From: Actinophytocola sp035634895
GTDB taxonomy: Bacteria > Actinomycetota > Actinomycetes > Mycobacteriales > Pseudonocardiaceae
Direction: 5' to 3'
NCBI RefSeq assembly: GCF_035634895.1
Contig: NZ_DASQCC010000100.1
Location: 1 to 64,000 of the forward strand
DNA: 64,000 nt
The number at the start of each line of letters is the position of its first letter. Within the stretch, counting starts at the first letter, position 1. The position numbers and the translations under genes are program-made. Below, one piece after another: positions 41,395 to 50,305 of this stretch. The notes beneath the pieces were generated by a model. That model made no database searches. It was not told where the DNA came from and saw only the letters and a list, made by a program, of their open reading frames with translations.

Positions 41395-41413
41395 GATAAC
41401 CGCTGGTTAGCGG
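41395..41413. promoter_or_regulatory. Operator-like dyad between VOC and SDR genes
   Basis: GATAACCGCTGGTTAGCG has perfect TAACC/GGTTA arms. A related half site CCGTTATCGG occurs at 41358-41367. Both lie in the divergent promoter region. Confidence 0.48.
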
Positions 41414-41454
41414 TGTGCACCGGTGACGTCTCACGCCGGTGGCACGATGCGCGG

Positions 41455-42195
41455 ATGACTGGAGTGCTCGTGGTGACCGGTGGCAGCAGGGGAATCGGGG
41501 CGGCCGTGTGCAGGTTGGCCGCGGATCGGGGCTACGACGTGGTGGTGAACTATGCCGCCGACTCGACCGCCGCGCAAGATGTGGTCGGCGGTCTGACCAA
41601 TGTGCGGGCCGTGGCGGTCGCCGGCGACGTGTCCGACGCGGACGACGTGACCCGCCTGTTCGACGCGGCCGCGTCGCTGGGCCCGCTGGCCGGGCTTGTC
41701 AACAACGCCGGCATCACCGGCAACACGCCGGGCCGGCTGGACGAGCACGATCCCGAGGTGGTGCGCCGCGTGCTCGACGTGAACGTGACCGGCGTGTTCC
41801 TGTGCGCCCGCGAGGCCGTGCGGCGGATGTCGACGCGGTACGGCGGGCAGGGCGGGGCGATCGTGAACGTCTCGTCGACCGCCGCGCACCGCGGGTCGCC
41901 GGGCGAGTGGGTGCCGTACGCGGCCAGCAAGGCGGCGGTCGAGACCATGACCCTCGGCCTGGCAAAGGAGGTCGCCGCCGAGGGCATCCGGGTGAACGCC
42001 GTCGCGCCGGGCCTGGTGCACACGGACCTGCACGCGGCGGCCGGCATGCCCGACCGTCCCGACCGCATCGCGCCCATGATCCCGATGCGGCGCGCGGGAC
42101 AGCCGGACGAGATCGCCGAGGGGATCGTGTGGCTGCTCTCGCCGGCCGCGTCCTTCGTCACGGGCGCGGTCCTGCCGATCAGCGGCGGCTTCTGA
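41455..42195 (+). CDS. Short-chain dehydrogenase/reductase (FabG-like)
   Basis: 246 aa. VTGGSRGIGAAV, NNAGITG, NVSSTAAHRGSPGEWVPYAASKAA with Ser-Tyr-Lys, and the C-terminal AASFVTGAVLPISGGF place it in the NADPH-dependent FabG/glucose-dehydrogenase group. The substrate is unknown. The ATG at 41455 gives the usual short N-terminus. The stop is 6 nt from the convergent GH76 stop. Confidence 0.92.
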   Translation: MTGVLVVTGGSRGIGAAVCRLAADRGYDVVVNYAADSTAAQDVVGGLTNVRAVAVAGDVSDADDVTRLFDAAASLGPLAGLVNNAGITGNTPGRLDEHDPEVVRRVLDVNVTGVFLCAREAVRRMSTRYGGQGGAIVNVSSTAAHRGSPGEWVPYAASKAAVETMTLGLAKEVAAEGIRVNAVAPGLVHTDLHAAAGMPDRPDRIAPMIPMRRAGQPDEIAEGIVWLLSPAASFVTGAVLPISGGF

Positions 42196-42201
42196 CCCGC
42201 A

Positions 42202-43329
42202 CTAACCGCGCTCCAGCAGGGCCGCCGCCTCCAGCACCATCCAGCCGGACAGTTGCACCGAGAGATCCAGCTCGACGCGGCGGTGTGCCGGTGAGCGGGG
42301 CACGCGGGCCGGCTGCGACCACTCGGGCCCGAACAACGGGCCGGACCGGGCAAGGGCCCGGTTGCGCCACGCCGCCGCGGCCGAGCCGAGCACCAGCTCG
42401 CGCGCGACGCCGGCGGCCGGCGAGTCCAGGCGCAGCGCGGCCTGGGCCAGGTAGCGGGCGAGGATGCCGGCGAACAGGCCGCCGTCGCCGCCGCCCCGGC
42501 CGCGCAGGACCCTGTCGTCGTTGAGGTGCGCGGCCACGGCGTAGATCGTGCGCTCGGCACGCTCGACCCAGACGCCGGACGAGTCGCCCTCGGCCAGCTC
42601 AACGCACGCGCCGATGTAGACGCCCTGGCAGTAGGTGTAGGTGACCTTGACGATGTCCTTGATCGACCCGTCCTGCTCGACGTAGACGCCGTCCCACAGC
42701 AGGCCGGTGCGCGGGTCGACCAGGACCTGCGACATCCACTCGGTCATCGAGCGGGCCCGCTGGAGGTCGGCCTTCTCCCCACCGCGGTCCGCCCAACGCG
42801 TGAACAGGATCGCCGCCGGGCCGTTGGCCGGCACGTTCTTGAACATGTCCCTGCGCCGCCACCAGATGCCGCCGCCCCCGTGGTCGGTCCAGCCGGCGCG
42901 CAGCTGAGCGGCGATCCGGGTCATCGCCGTCCTGACCGGGACGTCCTCGCAGTCGTTCGCCCGCATCAGCGCGAGGCCCAGCCAGGCTACGTCGTCGTAG
43001 TAGTCGTTGGTCCACGAGCCGAAGTTGCGCAGGTGGATACCCCGGACCAGCTTGCTGATCGTGCCGGCGCGGGTGGCGTTCGGCTGGCGTTCCTGCGCGT
43101 CGACGAGGCAGTCCAACAGGTGCGCCTGCCACCAGTAGTTCCAGTGGCCGTGCAGGCGGTTGCCCACCGACTGCGGCCAGCCGGCGACGCCCAGCCTCGT
43201 GCCGGGCAGTGCCCACACGCGGCGCACGTGACGAGCGACGACGGCCCGTTCCGCCACCGCCGCCCTCGCACACCAGAGGGACGGCGAGTTCTCCGGCGGA
43301 CTTTCCGCCGAGTCCAGGCGCTGCGTCAC
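42202..43329 (-). CDS. Glycoside hydrolase family 76 protein (endo-alpha-1,6-mannanase-like)
   Basis: 375 aa (alpha/alpha)6 barrel. NDYYDDVAWLGLALMRA carries the catalytic Asp pair of GH76. GIWWRRRDMFKNVPANGPAAIL and YCQGVYIGACVELAE are other family blocks. GH76 cleaves alpha-1,6-mannan, found in actinomycete lipomannans and fungal walls. No signal peptide is visible, so an intracellular role is suggested. The start is GTG at 43329 or GTG at 43386, the latter overlapping the divergent promoter. Confidence 0.87.
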   Translation of the reverse strand: MTQRLDSAESPPENSPSLWCARAAVAERAVVARHVRRVWALPGTRLGVAGWPQSVGNRLHGHWNYWWQAHLLDCLVDAQERQPNATRAGTISKLVRGIHLRNFGSWTNDYYDDVAWLGLALMRANDCEDVPVRTAMTRIAAQLRAGWTDHGGGGIWWRRRDMFKNVPANGPAAILFTRWADRGGEKADLQRARSMTEWMSQVLVDPRTGLLWDGVYVEQDGSIKDIVKVTYTYCQGVYIGACVELAEGDSSGVWVERAERTIYAVAAHLNDDRVLRGRGGGDGGLFAGILARYLAQAALRLDSPAAGVARELVLGSAAAAWRNRALARSGPLFGPEWSQPARVPRSPAHRRVELDLSVQLSGWMVLEAAALLERG

Positions 43330-43409
43330 CTCTCCATCGTGCGTGCTGAATCGATTCCGATGACTCGGCCGGAAGAGTGATGTCACCGTCCTGTGTCACA
43401 GTTGGGGCT

Positions 43410-45551
43410 ATGACCACGGCGCCTGTGACCTGTCCCCTGTGCGAAGCGACGTGTGGGTTGTCGGTCTCGGTCGAGGACGACCGGGTTACTACGGTGCGTG
43501 GCGACGACGCCGACGTGTTCTCGCGGGGCTACATCTGCCCGAAGGGCGCGTCGCTGGGCGCGCTGCACCACGACCCCGACCGGTTGCGGCGGCCGATGGT
43601 GCGGCGGGACGGCGAGCTCGTCGAGGTCGGCTGGGACGAGGCCTTCGCGGAGATCGACCGGAGGCTCCCCGCACTGATCGCCGAGCATGGGCGGGACGCG
43701 GTCGGGGTGTACGCCGGTAACCCGTCGGTGCACAACACGTCGACCTCGCTGTACGGGCCCGTGTTCTACAAGGCGCTGAACACCAGGAACTTCTACACGG
43801 CCAGCACCGTCGACCAGCTGCCGAAGCACTTCTCCGCCGGGCACATGTTCGGCCACGCGCTGACGATCCCGGTGCCGGACCTCGACCGGGTCGACCACCT
43901 GCTGATGCTCGGCGCGAACCCGCTCGTGTCCAACGGCAGCCTGATGACCGCGCCGGACGTGCGTGGCCGGCTCAGGAAGCTGCGCGAACGCGGCGGCAAG
44001 CTCGTCGTGGTCGACCCCAAGCGGTCCCGCACGGCCGAGCTGGCCGACGAGCACCACGCGATCCGGCCCGGCACGGACGCGTTGCTGCTGTTCGCACTCG
44101 TGCGGACGCTGTTCGCGGAGTCGCTGGTCGACCTGCGCGACCTGCCGGTCAACGGCGTCGACGAGGTCCGCGCGCTGGCCACGCCCTTCACGCCGGAGGC
44201 CGTCGCGGCCCACGCGGGCCTGTCCGCCGACACGATCCGCGGCATGGCCCGCGAGCTGGCGGCCGCCGAGCGGGCCGTCGTGTACGGCCGCATCGGCACG
44301 ACCACGCAAACGTTTGGCACCCTCGCGAGCTGGCTGATCGACGTGCTCAACACCCTGACCGGCAACCTCGACCGCGAGGGTGGCGCCATGTTCCCGCTCG
44401 CCGCGGCGGGCCAGGCCAACGCACGGCCGGGGAAGAAGCGCCGCGAGTTCCGGACCGGCCGGTGGCACAGCCGGGTCCGCGGCCTGCCGGAGGTGATGGG
44501 CGAGCTGCCGGTGGCGACGCTCGCCGACGAGATCCTGACCCCGGGCGACGGCCAGATCCGCGCGCTGATCACCGTGTGCGGCAACCCGTGCCTGTCCACC
44601 CCGAACGCAGGGCGGCTGGCGGAGGCGCTGGGCCGGCTGGACTTCATGGTGTCGCTGGACGTCTACCTCAACGAGACCAGCCGCCACGCGGACGTGATCC
44701 TGCCGGGGCCGACACCCCTGGAACGCCCGCACTACGACCTGGCGCTGTACCAGCTTGCCGTCCGCAACGTCGCGAACTGGACGCCGGCCGTGCTGCCCAC
44801 CGACGTGCCGCAGGAGTGGGAGACACTGCTGCGCCTGACCGGCGTCGTGATGGGCATGGGCGCGACGCCGGACCTAGCGGCGCTGGACGACTTCGTGGCC
44901 AACCAGATGGCGGAGCGCCACGGCGTCGAGGCCGGCGAGCGTCGAGGCCCGGAGCGGCTGGTCGACATCATGCTGCGTGGCGGCCCGTACGACCTGACGC
45001 TGGCCGACCTGGAGGCCGCGCCGCACGGTGTCGACCTCGGTGCGCTCGAGCCACGACTGCCCGACGTCCTGACGACGCCGTCCGGCCGCGTCGAGCTGGC
45101 GCCGGAAGCGATCACCGTGGACGTGCCGCGGCTGGTGGCGGCCCTGGACACGCCCGTGAACGGCGAGCTGCTGCTGATCGGCAGGCGACAGCTGTCGTCC
45201 AACAACTCGTGGATGCACAACCTCGAGCCGCTGGTCCGGGGCTCGAACCGGTGCACGGCACAGGTGCACCCGGACGACGCGGCCCGGCTCGGCCTGGTCG
45301 ACGGCGCCACCGCGGTGGTCCGCTCGCGGGCCGGCAAGATCGAGGTGCCGGTCGAGATCACGGACACGATCCGGCCGGGCGTGGTGAGCATCCCGCACGG
45401 CTGGGGTCACGACGTGCAGGGCACCCGCACGGCGGTCGCACGTGCACATGCGGGTGTTAACACCAATGTGCTGGCCGACGACCTACTCCTTGACGCCCTC
45501 TCCGGCACGGCGGCGCTCAACGGCATCCCCGTCGAGATGGAGCGCGCCTGA
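43410..45551 (+). CDS. Molybdopterin-dependent oxidoreductase
   Basis: 713 aa. An N-terminal [4Fe-4S] domain (CPLC..ATC and YICPKG) is followed by the bis-MGD domains: YAGNPSVHNTS, LMLGANPLVSNGS, VVDPKRSRTAELAD, GTTTQTFGTLASWLIDVLNTLTGNLD, and the C-terminal barrel (HPDDAARLGLVDG, IPHGWGHD). It resembles formate dehydrogenase-H/assimilatory types, but no subunit genes or twin-arginine signal are near, so the substrate is open. It is divergent from GH76. Confidence 0.9.
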   Translation: MTTAPVTCPLCEATCGLSVSVEDDRVTTVRGDDADVFSRGYICPKGASLGALHHDPDRLRRPMVRRDGELVEVGWDEAFAEIDRRLPALIAEHGRDAVGVYAGNPSVHNTSTSLYGPVFYKALNTRNFYTASTVDQLPKHFSAGHMFGHALTIPVPDLDRVDHLLMLGANPLVSNGSLMTAPDVRGRLRKLRERGGKLVVVDPKRSRTAELADEHHAIRPGTDALLLFALVRTLFAESLVDLRDLPVNGVDEVRALATPFTPEAVAAHAGLSADTIRGMARELAAAERAVVYGRIGTTTQTFGTLASWLIDVLNTLTGNLDREGGAMFPLAAAGQANARPGKKRREFRTGRWHSRVRGLPEVMGELPVATLADEILTPGDGQIRALITVCGNPCLSTPNAGRLAEALGRLDFMVSLDVYLNETSRHADVILPGPTPLERPHYDLALYQLAVRNVANWTPAVLPTDVPQEWETLLRLTGVVMGMGATPDLAALDDFVANQMAERHGVEAGERRGPERLVDIMLRGGPYDLTLADLEAAPHGVDLGALEPRLPDVLTTPSGRVELAPEAITVDVPRLVAALDTPVNGELLLIGRRQLSSNNSWMHNLEPLVRGSNRCTAQVHPDDAARLGLVDGATAVVRSRAGKIEVPVEITDTIRPGVVSIPHGWGHDVQGTRTAVARAHAGVNTNVLADDLLLDALSGTAALNGIPVEMERA

Positions 45552-45658
45552 ATCGCGCCGAATCACCGCGAATCAGCTGATCACAGCCCGTCGACTGTAT
45601 GCATGCTGTACATCGGATCGAGTGCTACACCTACGGCTGAGTAGTCTCACGTTCAGTC

Positions 45659-45700
45659 TTGACTTTTGTGTGGTAAAACTGATCTGATTCGCATCAGATC
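45659..45700 (+). promoter_or_regulatory. Promoter with perfect palindrome upstream of XRE regulator
   Basis: TTGACT (45659-45664) is followed 18 nt later by TCTGAT. GATCTGAT (45681-45688) and ATCAGATC (45693-45700) form perfect 8-bp arms with a 4-nt spacer over the -10. The surrounding DNA is unusually AT-rich. It is likely an autoregulatory operator. Confidence 0.55.
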
Positions 45701-45745
45701 GAATCATCTCGGTCATCGCCGGTCCTGGATGACGGGAGGATTCGC

Positions 45746-46618
45746 ATGGACACCTCGGGTGGTTTGGGACCGCCGCCGACCGGAAGGGAGCGGTTGGCGA
45801 CGGAACTACGCAAGTTGCGCGACATCGCCGGAGTCTCCGGGCGAGAGCTCGCACACCGCATCGGCATCAGCCAGTCCAAGGTGTCCCGGATCGAGTCGGG
45901 CGCCGTCGTCCCGTCCCTTCCGGAGGTCACGGCTTGGGGAAAGGAGCTGGGCGTGTCCGTCGAGACCCAGGCGCGGCTCACGGGAATGACCGAGGCGGCA
46001 TACAACGAGGTGCATCCGTGGGGGGCCGCGGTTCGTCTCGGCAACCTGCAGGAGGGGGTCCAGGAGCATGAGTCGACCGCGACACGGATAGCGGTGTTCC
46101 AGCCGTCGGTCGTGCCGGGTTTACTGCAGATCGCGGGATACGCGCAGCGTGTGATCGCACTGTTCCACCGGCAGTACAGCGAGACCGACCAGGCCGCCGA
46201 GATCGCGAGCAGGCTGGACCGGCAGCTCGCGCTCTACGACACGAACCGCCACTTCGACTTCCTCGTCACGGAGGCGGCGCTGCGTTGGCGGCCCGGGCCG
46301 GCGCAACTGCTGATCGCCCAGCTCGAGCGCATCATGTCGATCGGCTCGCTGGAGAACGTGTCGATAGGACTGATCCCGCTGAGCGCCCAGGCCACCACCC
46401 TCACCACACACGGGTTCGTGCTGTACGAGGGCGAGCACCAGGACTCGTGGGTCACCGTCGAAACCATTCACGCCGACATGAAGGTGGCCGCGCCGGAGCA
46501 CGTCGAGATCTACCGCTCCCGCTGGTCCCTTCTCCGCAGGATGGCGTTGTTCGATGCAGATGCACAGGATTTCATGGGGGGGATTATCGATGACCTCCGC
46601 AGCGCGCCAGTCCAATAA
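45746..46618 (+). CDS. XRE regulator with DUF5753 (Scr1-like)
   Basis: 290 aa. The helix-turn-helix is at residues 15-70 (LRDIAGVSGRELAHRIGISQSKVSRIESG). The C-terminal DUF5753 is recognised by VPGLLQIAGYAQRVI, LDRQLAL, FLVTEAALRWR and GFVLYEGE. Such proteins pair with DUF397 proteins in actinomycetes (Scr1/Scp1, WhiJ-type) and affect development and antibiotics. The DUF397 gene here is convergent, 11 nt away. Confidence 0.93.
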   Translation: MDTSGGLGPPPTGRERLATELRKLRDIAGVSGRELAHRIGISQSKVSRIESGAVVPSLPEVTAWGKELGVSVETQARLTGMTEAAYNEVHPWGAAVRLGNLQEGVQEHESTATRIAVFQPSVVPGLLQIAGYAQRVIALFHRQYSETDQAAEIASRLDRQLALYDTNRHFDFLVTEAALRWRPGPAQLLIAQLERIMSIGSLENVSIGLIPLSAQATTLTTHGFVLYEGEHQDSWVTVETIHADMKVAAPEHVEIYRSRWSLLRRMALFDADAQDFMGGIIDDLRSAPVQ

Positions 46619-46629
46619 GACAACCGCCG

Positions 46630-46827
46630 CTAATCTCTGGCCAGCAATCCGGCGAACGAGTCCCACCCGCGCCGGGTGAACAGCAACACAGGGCCGTCGG
46701 GATCCTTGGAGTTCCGCACTCCGACGATCTCCGTTCTGGTCACCTCCACGCAGTCACCGCCCTCGCTGAAGCTGCTCTTGGCGAAGGTGGCGTGCGTCCG
46801 AATCCAGCTCTCGAATTGGCCGTCCAT
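46630..46827 (-). CDS. DUF397 protein (Scp-like partner)
   Basis: 65 aa. WIRTHATFAKSSFSEGGDCVEVTRT, VGVRNSKDPDGPVLLFTRRGWDSFAGLL is the conserved DUF397 core. These small acidic proteins antagonise the neighbouring XRE regulator. Here the gene faces the regulator rather than following it, and its start is 27 nt from the divergent BTAD gene. Confidence 0.9.
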   Translation of the reverse strand: MDGQFESWIRTHATFAKSSFSEGGDCVEVTRTEIVGVRNSKDPDGPVLLFTRRGWDSFAGLLARD

Positions 46828-46854
46828 GATGTCAATAAACACCGAAGGTGAGAG

Positions 46855-47640
46855 ATGGCGAAAGAGGTAAGCTTTCTTTCTACCAAAACTGTCATGTTTC
46901 ACCTGTACGGCCCGGTCGACACGACCATCGACGGTGTGCGGATCGGGCCGGACACCGAAAAGGAACGCCGGATGGTGGTGCCGCTCCTGCTGACCATCAG
47001 ACGACCAGTGTCCTATCTGGAGCTGTCGGACTGGATGTGGGACGGCACGCCGGGGAGCGCACCGGACGACCTGGGCCGGTACATGGGTGAATTCCGCCTC
47101 CGGCTCACACGGCTGGGTCTCCGGGGCGCGCTGGTGAACCGCGACCGCGTGTGCCGCCTGAACGTGGACCCGGACCAGGTGGACCTGCACTGCCTGAGCA
47201 CGCTGTTGACGGAGGTCGACCAGCTCGACGACGTGACGGCGGCGGCCCGGCTGCGTGCGGTCCTGGCGCTGTGCGAGGGGGAGCCGCTGGAAGGGCTGTC
47301 GGGTCACCGGATCGACAGCTGCCGGCAGATGCTGCTGGAGGAGCGACGGCGCGCGGAAATGACGCTGATCCGCGTGGACTTCCGCCTCGGCCGGGCGACC
47401 CACCGGGTGCCGGACCTGATGCGGTTGTTCCACGACCGACCGGAGGACACGACGGTCGCGACGCTGACGATGCAGGCACTCGCCAAGGCGGGCCGGCAGG
47501 CGGAGGCGCTGGGGGTGTACCGGCGGTGCTGCGAGCGGGTGGTCGAGCTGGGGATGAAGGTGCCGCCTCAGATGGCGGACCTGCACGGCCGCATCCTCCG
47601 CGACGAGCCGGCGGACCGGGAGCTGGAAACACACCGCTGA
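46855..47640 (+). CDS. AfsR/SARP-like protein with BTAD domain
   Basis: 261 aa. A winged-helix-like N-terminal half (RRPVSYLELSDWMWDGTP, then GRYMGEFRLRLTRLGL) is followed by a bacterial transcriptional activation domain made of TPR-like helices (VDLHCLSTLLTEVDQL, LCEGEPLEGLSGHRIDSCRQ, MQALAKAGRQAEALGVYRRC). SARPs activate secondary metabolism genes. The wing is less clear than in ActII-ORF4. AAGGTGAGAG precedes the ATG. It is divergent from DUF397 and next to the XRE gene. Confidence 0.8.
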   Translation: MAKEVSFLSTKTVMFHLYGPVDTTIDGVRIGPDTEKERRMVVPLLLTIRRPVSYLELSDWMWDGTPGSAPDDLGRYMGEFRLRLTRLGLRGALVNRDRVCRLNVDPDQVDLHCLSTLLTEVDQLDDVTAAARLRAVLALCEGEPLEGLSGHRIDSCRQMLLEERRRAEMTLIRVDFRLGRATHRVPDLMRLFHDRPEDTTVATLTMQALAKAGRQAEALGVYRRCCERVVELGMKVPPQMADLHGRILRDEPADRELETHR

Positions 47641-47689
47641 CCTTGGGGGCCGGCCTTGCTGGGGGTAGGGCCGGCTCCCAGTCCCTCGC

Positions 47690-48349
47690 CTACCAGGCGG
47701 TGTCGAGGTTCGCGTGTTCGCGGATCCAGGCGTGCATGACGATGCCCGCCGCCACGCCCGCGTTGATCGAGCGGGTCGAGCCGAACTGGGCGATCGACAC
47801 CACCTGTGTCGCCTGCTTGCGGGCGTCCTCCGTCAGGCCGGGGCCCTCCTGTCCGAAGACCAGCACGCACCGGCGCGGCAGCGAGACCGTCTCGATGCGA
47901 GACGCACCGGGTGTGTTGTCCACCGCGACCACCGCCAGTCCCGAGACCGTCGCGAAGTCCAGCAGGGACGCCATGTCCGGGTGGTGCCGCACGTGCTGGT
48001 ACCGGTCCGTCACCATCGCGCCCCTGCGGTTCCAGCGGCGGCGGCCGACGATGTGGACGGCCTGCGCGGCGAAGGCGTTGGCCGTCCGCACCACCGTGCC
48101 GATGTTATGGTCGTGCTGGAAGTTCTCGATCGCGACGTGGAACTCGTGCCGCCGGGTGTCCAGGTCGGCCACCACCGCGTCGCGGCGCCAGTAGCGGTAG
48201 GCGTCGACCACGTTGCGGCGGTCACCCTCCGCCAGCAGCACCGGGTCGTAGCGGTCGTCCGTCGGCCGCTCGCCCTCCCATGGGCCTACACCGACGGGCT
48301 CGCCGAACTCCCACTCGGTTGGACCGGGCTCCTCGGCCACCGCTTCCAC
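47690..48349 (-). CDS. TrmH/SpoU family RNA methyltransferase
   Basis: 219 aa. The SPOUT knot motifs are visible: FQHDHNIGTVVRTANAF (motif 1), LVFGQEGPGLT (motif 2) and SIAQFGSTRSINAGVAAGIVMHAW (motif 3), which bind SAM. It 2'-O-methylates ribose in tRNA or rRNA. The start is a GTG at 48349 or 48340, both inside the DUF2784 gene, overlapping it by about 60 bases. Confidence 0.9.
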   Translation of the reverse strand: MEAVAEEPGPTEWEFGEPVGVGPWEGERPTDDRYDPVLLAEGDRRNVVDAYRYWRRDAVVADLDTRRHEFHVAIENFQHDHNIGTVVRTANAFAAQAVHIVGRRRWNRRGAMVTDRYQHVRHHPDMASLLDFATVSGLAVVAVDNTPGASRIETVSLPRRCVLVFGQEGPGLTEDARKQATQVVSIAQFGSTRSINAGVAAGIVMHAWIREHANLDTAW

Positions 48350-48675
48350 ACTCCCACGTACGACGCGACCACGACCGCGACCGCCCCGGCGCCCACCACC
48401 GGCAGCAGTGCCCGCGGGATGATCTCGCCATAGATGTAGTACTCGTTGAAACCGCCTGGTAGCGGGCCCAGCCCCTGCATGCCGCGGAACCAGTTTTCCA
48501 GAGCCGTCAGCGGGCACTGGATCGGCGTCACGTTGACGATCACACCCCACGCGGCGAAGAACACGTGCACGAAAATCGCCCTGTGCCAACGCCAGGCCAG
48601 GAACCCCCCTAGGCCGATGTACAGCAGCGCGATGAAGTGCACAACCACCGTGACGTCGGCCAATAACCACGCCAT
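48286..48675 (-). CDS. DUF2784 membrane protein
   Basis: 129 aa, four helices (VTVVVHFIALLYIGLGGFLAW, FVHVFFAAWGVIVN, LLPVVGAGAVAVVVASY). CPLTALENWFRGMQGL and GFNEYYIYGEIIP are DUF2784 signatures. Integral membrane, function unknown. It overlaps the methyltransferase start, so translation is coupled. Confidence 0.87.
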   Translation of the reverse strand: MAWLLADVTVVVHFIALLYIGLGGFLAWRWHRAIFVHVFFAAWGVIVNVTPIQCPLTALENWFRGMQGLGPLPGGFNEYYIYGEIIPRALLPVVGAGAVAVVVASYVGVWKRWPRSPVQPSGSSASPSV

Positions 48676-48805
48676 ACCGCCAAGCTAACCGAAATCCCAC
48701 CCCAGCGCCGTTGGGTTTGGTGGCGGTTGGATACCGATCAGCTGAGAGGCGTGACCTGGTCGAACGCCCTCACGAGCACGGGTGCCGCGTATCTTCCTGG
48801 TCAGC

Positions 48806-49360
48806 TCACAGACCGAGGTCGTCCTTGCTCAGCAGGTAACGGTACGGGAGCCCCCTGGCCTCGATGGCCTCGCGGGCGCCGGTGTCCCGGTCCACGACCG
48901 TCGCGACGCCGATCACCCGCGCGCCGGCCTCGGTCAGCGCGTCGACCGCCTTGAGCACGCTGCCACCGGTGGTGGACGTGTCCTCGACGGCGAGCACCGG
49001 CTGTCCGGCGACCTCGATGCCCTCGATCAGCCGCTGCATGCCGTGCGACTTGGTCTCCTTGCGGACGACGAACACGTCGAGCACCTCGCCGGCGGCCGCG
49101 GCCGCGTGCATCATCGCGCACGCCACGGGGTCGGCGCCGAGGGTGAGGCCGCCGGCCGCCACGTAGTCCCAGTCGGCGGTGAGCTGGCGGAGCAGCCGGC
49201 CGATCAACGGCGCCGCCGCGTGGTGGAGGGTGGCGCGGCGGAGGTCGACGTAGTAGTCGGCCTCCTTGCCGGACGCCAGCGTGACACGTCCGTGGACGAC
49301 GGCGAGTTCGGTGATCAGGCGGGCTAGCTCGCCCTTCGCGGAGAGGTCAAGGGTGCGCAC
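48806..49360 (-). CDS. pyrE: Orotate phosphoribosyltransferase
   Basis: 184 aa type I PRTase. Orotate + PRPP to OMP in pyrimidine synthesis. GRVTLASGKEADYYVDLRRAT is the N-terminal hood, GGLTLGADPVA contacts substrate, VVRKETKSHG is the flexible loop and VLAVEDTSTTGGSVL the PRPP loop with Thr-Ser-Thr-Thr. The GTG at 49360 fits the family start. No other pyr gene is adjacent. Confidence 0.95.
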   Translation of the reverse strand: MRTLDLSAKGELARLITELAVVHGRVTLASGKEADYYVDLRRATLHHAAAPLIGRLLRQLTADWDYVAAGGLTLGADPVACAMMHAAAAAGEVLDVFVVRKETKSHGMQRLIEGIEVAGQPVLAVEDTSTTGGSVLKAVDALTEAGARVIGVATVVDRDTGAREAIEARGLPYRYLLSKDDLGL

Positions 49361-49426
49361 AGGTCCACACCTTCTCACATTCGACGGGCGGGATGAGGAC
49401 AGCGGCTCCCCCGACGAGCCACCGGA

Positions 49427-50236
49427 TCATCCGAAGCCGCGGCTGTCCTGCTTGAGGGCGGTGTCCACGGTGAGCGCGGACGCGACGACCATGCTGGCGA
49501 GCGGGTCCTGCAGCTGCCGGTGGATCTGCACGACGTAGTTGTCCGCCGTGGTGAACATGGTCTTCGCGAAGCCCTCCCAGGTCTTCGTGATGCGGGCGAT
49601 CTCGGCGCCGGTGTGGTCGACGACCGCGAAGTTCCACGCGCGCCAGTTCTCGGCCTGGATGCCGCCGATCTGCTGGCCGCCCACCATGTACGAGAAGCGG
49701 ATCTTGCCGATCATGTTGTCCTGCTGGATCTGGCCGATCTCCTGGCCGTCGGGTCGCTGCACGATCACCCGGGACTTGACCAGCTTCGCCGGCCGGGTCA
49801 GGTACAGCACCGGCTGGTGGTTGACGTCCCGCACCTCGAGGCGGTGCGTCATGAACTGGTCCCAGCTGCTGAGGAACCGCACGGCCTTCTTGAGCGCGCT
49901 CTGGCCGATCTCGGCGACCGACCCGAGCTGGCGGCCGTTCTGGTCGAAGACCCCGTACTCGTTGGCCATCTCGATGAGCTTGACCTTCTGGTTGACGACG
50001 AGCACGGGCTCGGTGAACAGCGTCCCGCCGCCGTAGCCGACCTGCCCGACGCCGGCGCGCCGCGTCTGTTCCTTGACCTTGTCCGGCGTCGGTCCACTGC
50101 CGACCTGGACCTCCCACGCGCTCGCGTCGCTGCGCGGTTGCTGCTGCTGTGTGTGCTGGGTCCACTGCTGTCCGTCCCACCAACGGAGCATCGTGGAGCC
50201 GGGCTGTTCGGGGTACCACCCGGGTGGCTGTGTCAT
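49427..50236 (-). CDS. DUF2510 + phospholipid-scramblase-like (LURP1-type) protein
   Basis: 269 aa. Residues 1-30 are a DUF2510 module (PPGWYPEQPGSTMLRWWDGQQWT). The rest is a tubby/scramblase-like beta barrel: LFTEPVLVVNQKVKLIEMANEYGVFD, VLYLTRPAKLVKSRVIV, and EIARITKTWEGFAKTMFTTADNYVVQI. There is no membrane helix apart from a hydrophobic C-terminus. The family links to membranes; role unknown. Confidence 0.87.
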   Translation of the reverse strand: MTQPPGWYPEQPGSTMLRWWDGQQWTQHTQQQQPRSDASAWEVQVGSGPTPDKVKEQTRRAGVGQVGYGGGTLFTEPVLVVNQKVKLIEMANEYGVFDQNGRQLGSVAEIGQSALKKAVRFLSSWDQFMTHRLEVRDVNHQPVLYLTRPAKLVKSRVIVQRPDGQEIGQIQQDNMIGKIRFSYMVGGQQIGGIQAENWRAWNFAVVDHTGAEIARITKTWEGFAKTMFTTADNYVVQIHRQLQDPLASMVVASALTVDTALKQDSRGFG

Positions 50237-50305
50237 GCCGGTCAGCTTCGCACTTCGCAGGTCAGAGCGCAGCCGATGTCCGATAATTCAGGGTTCGCAC
50301 CGTAC

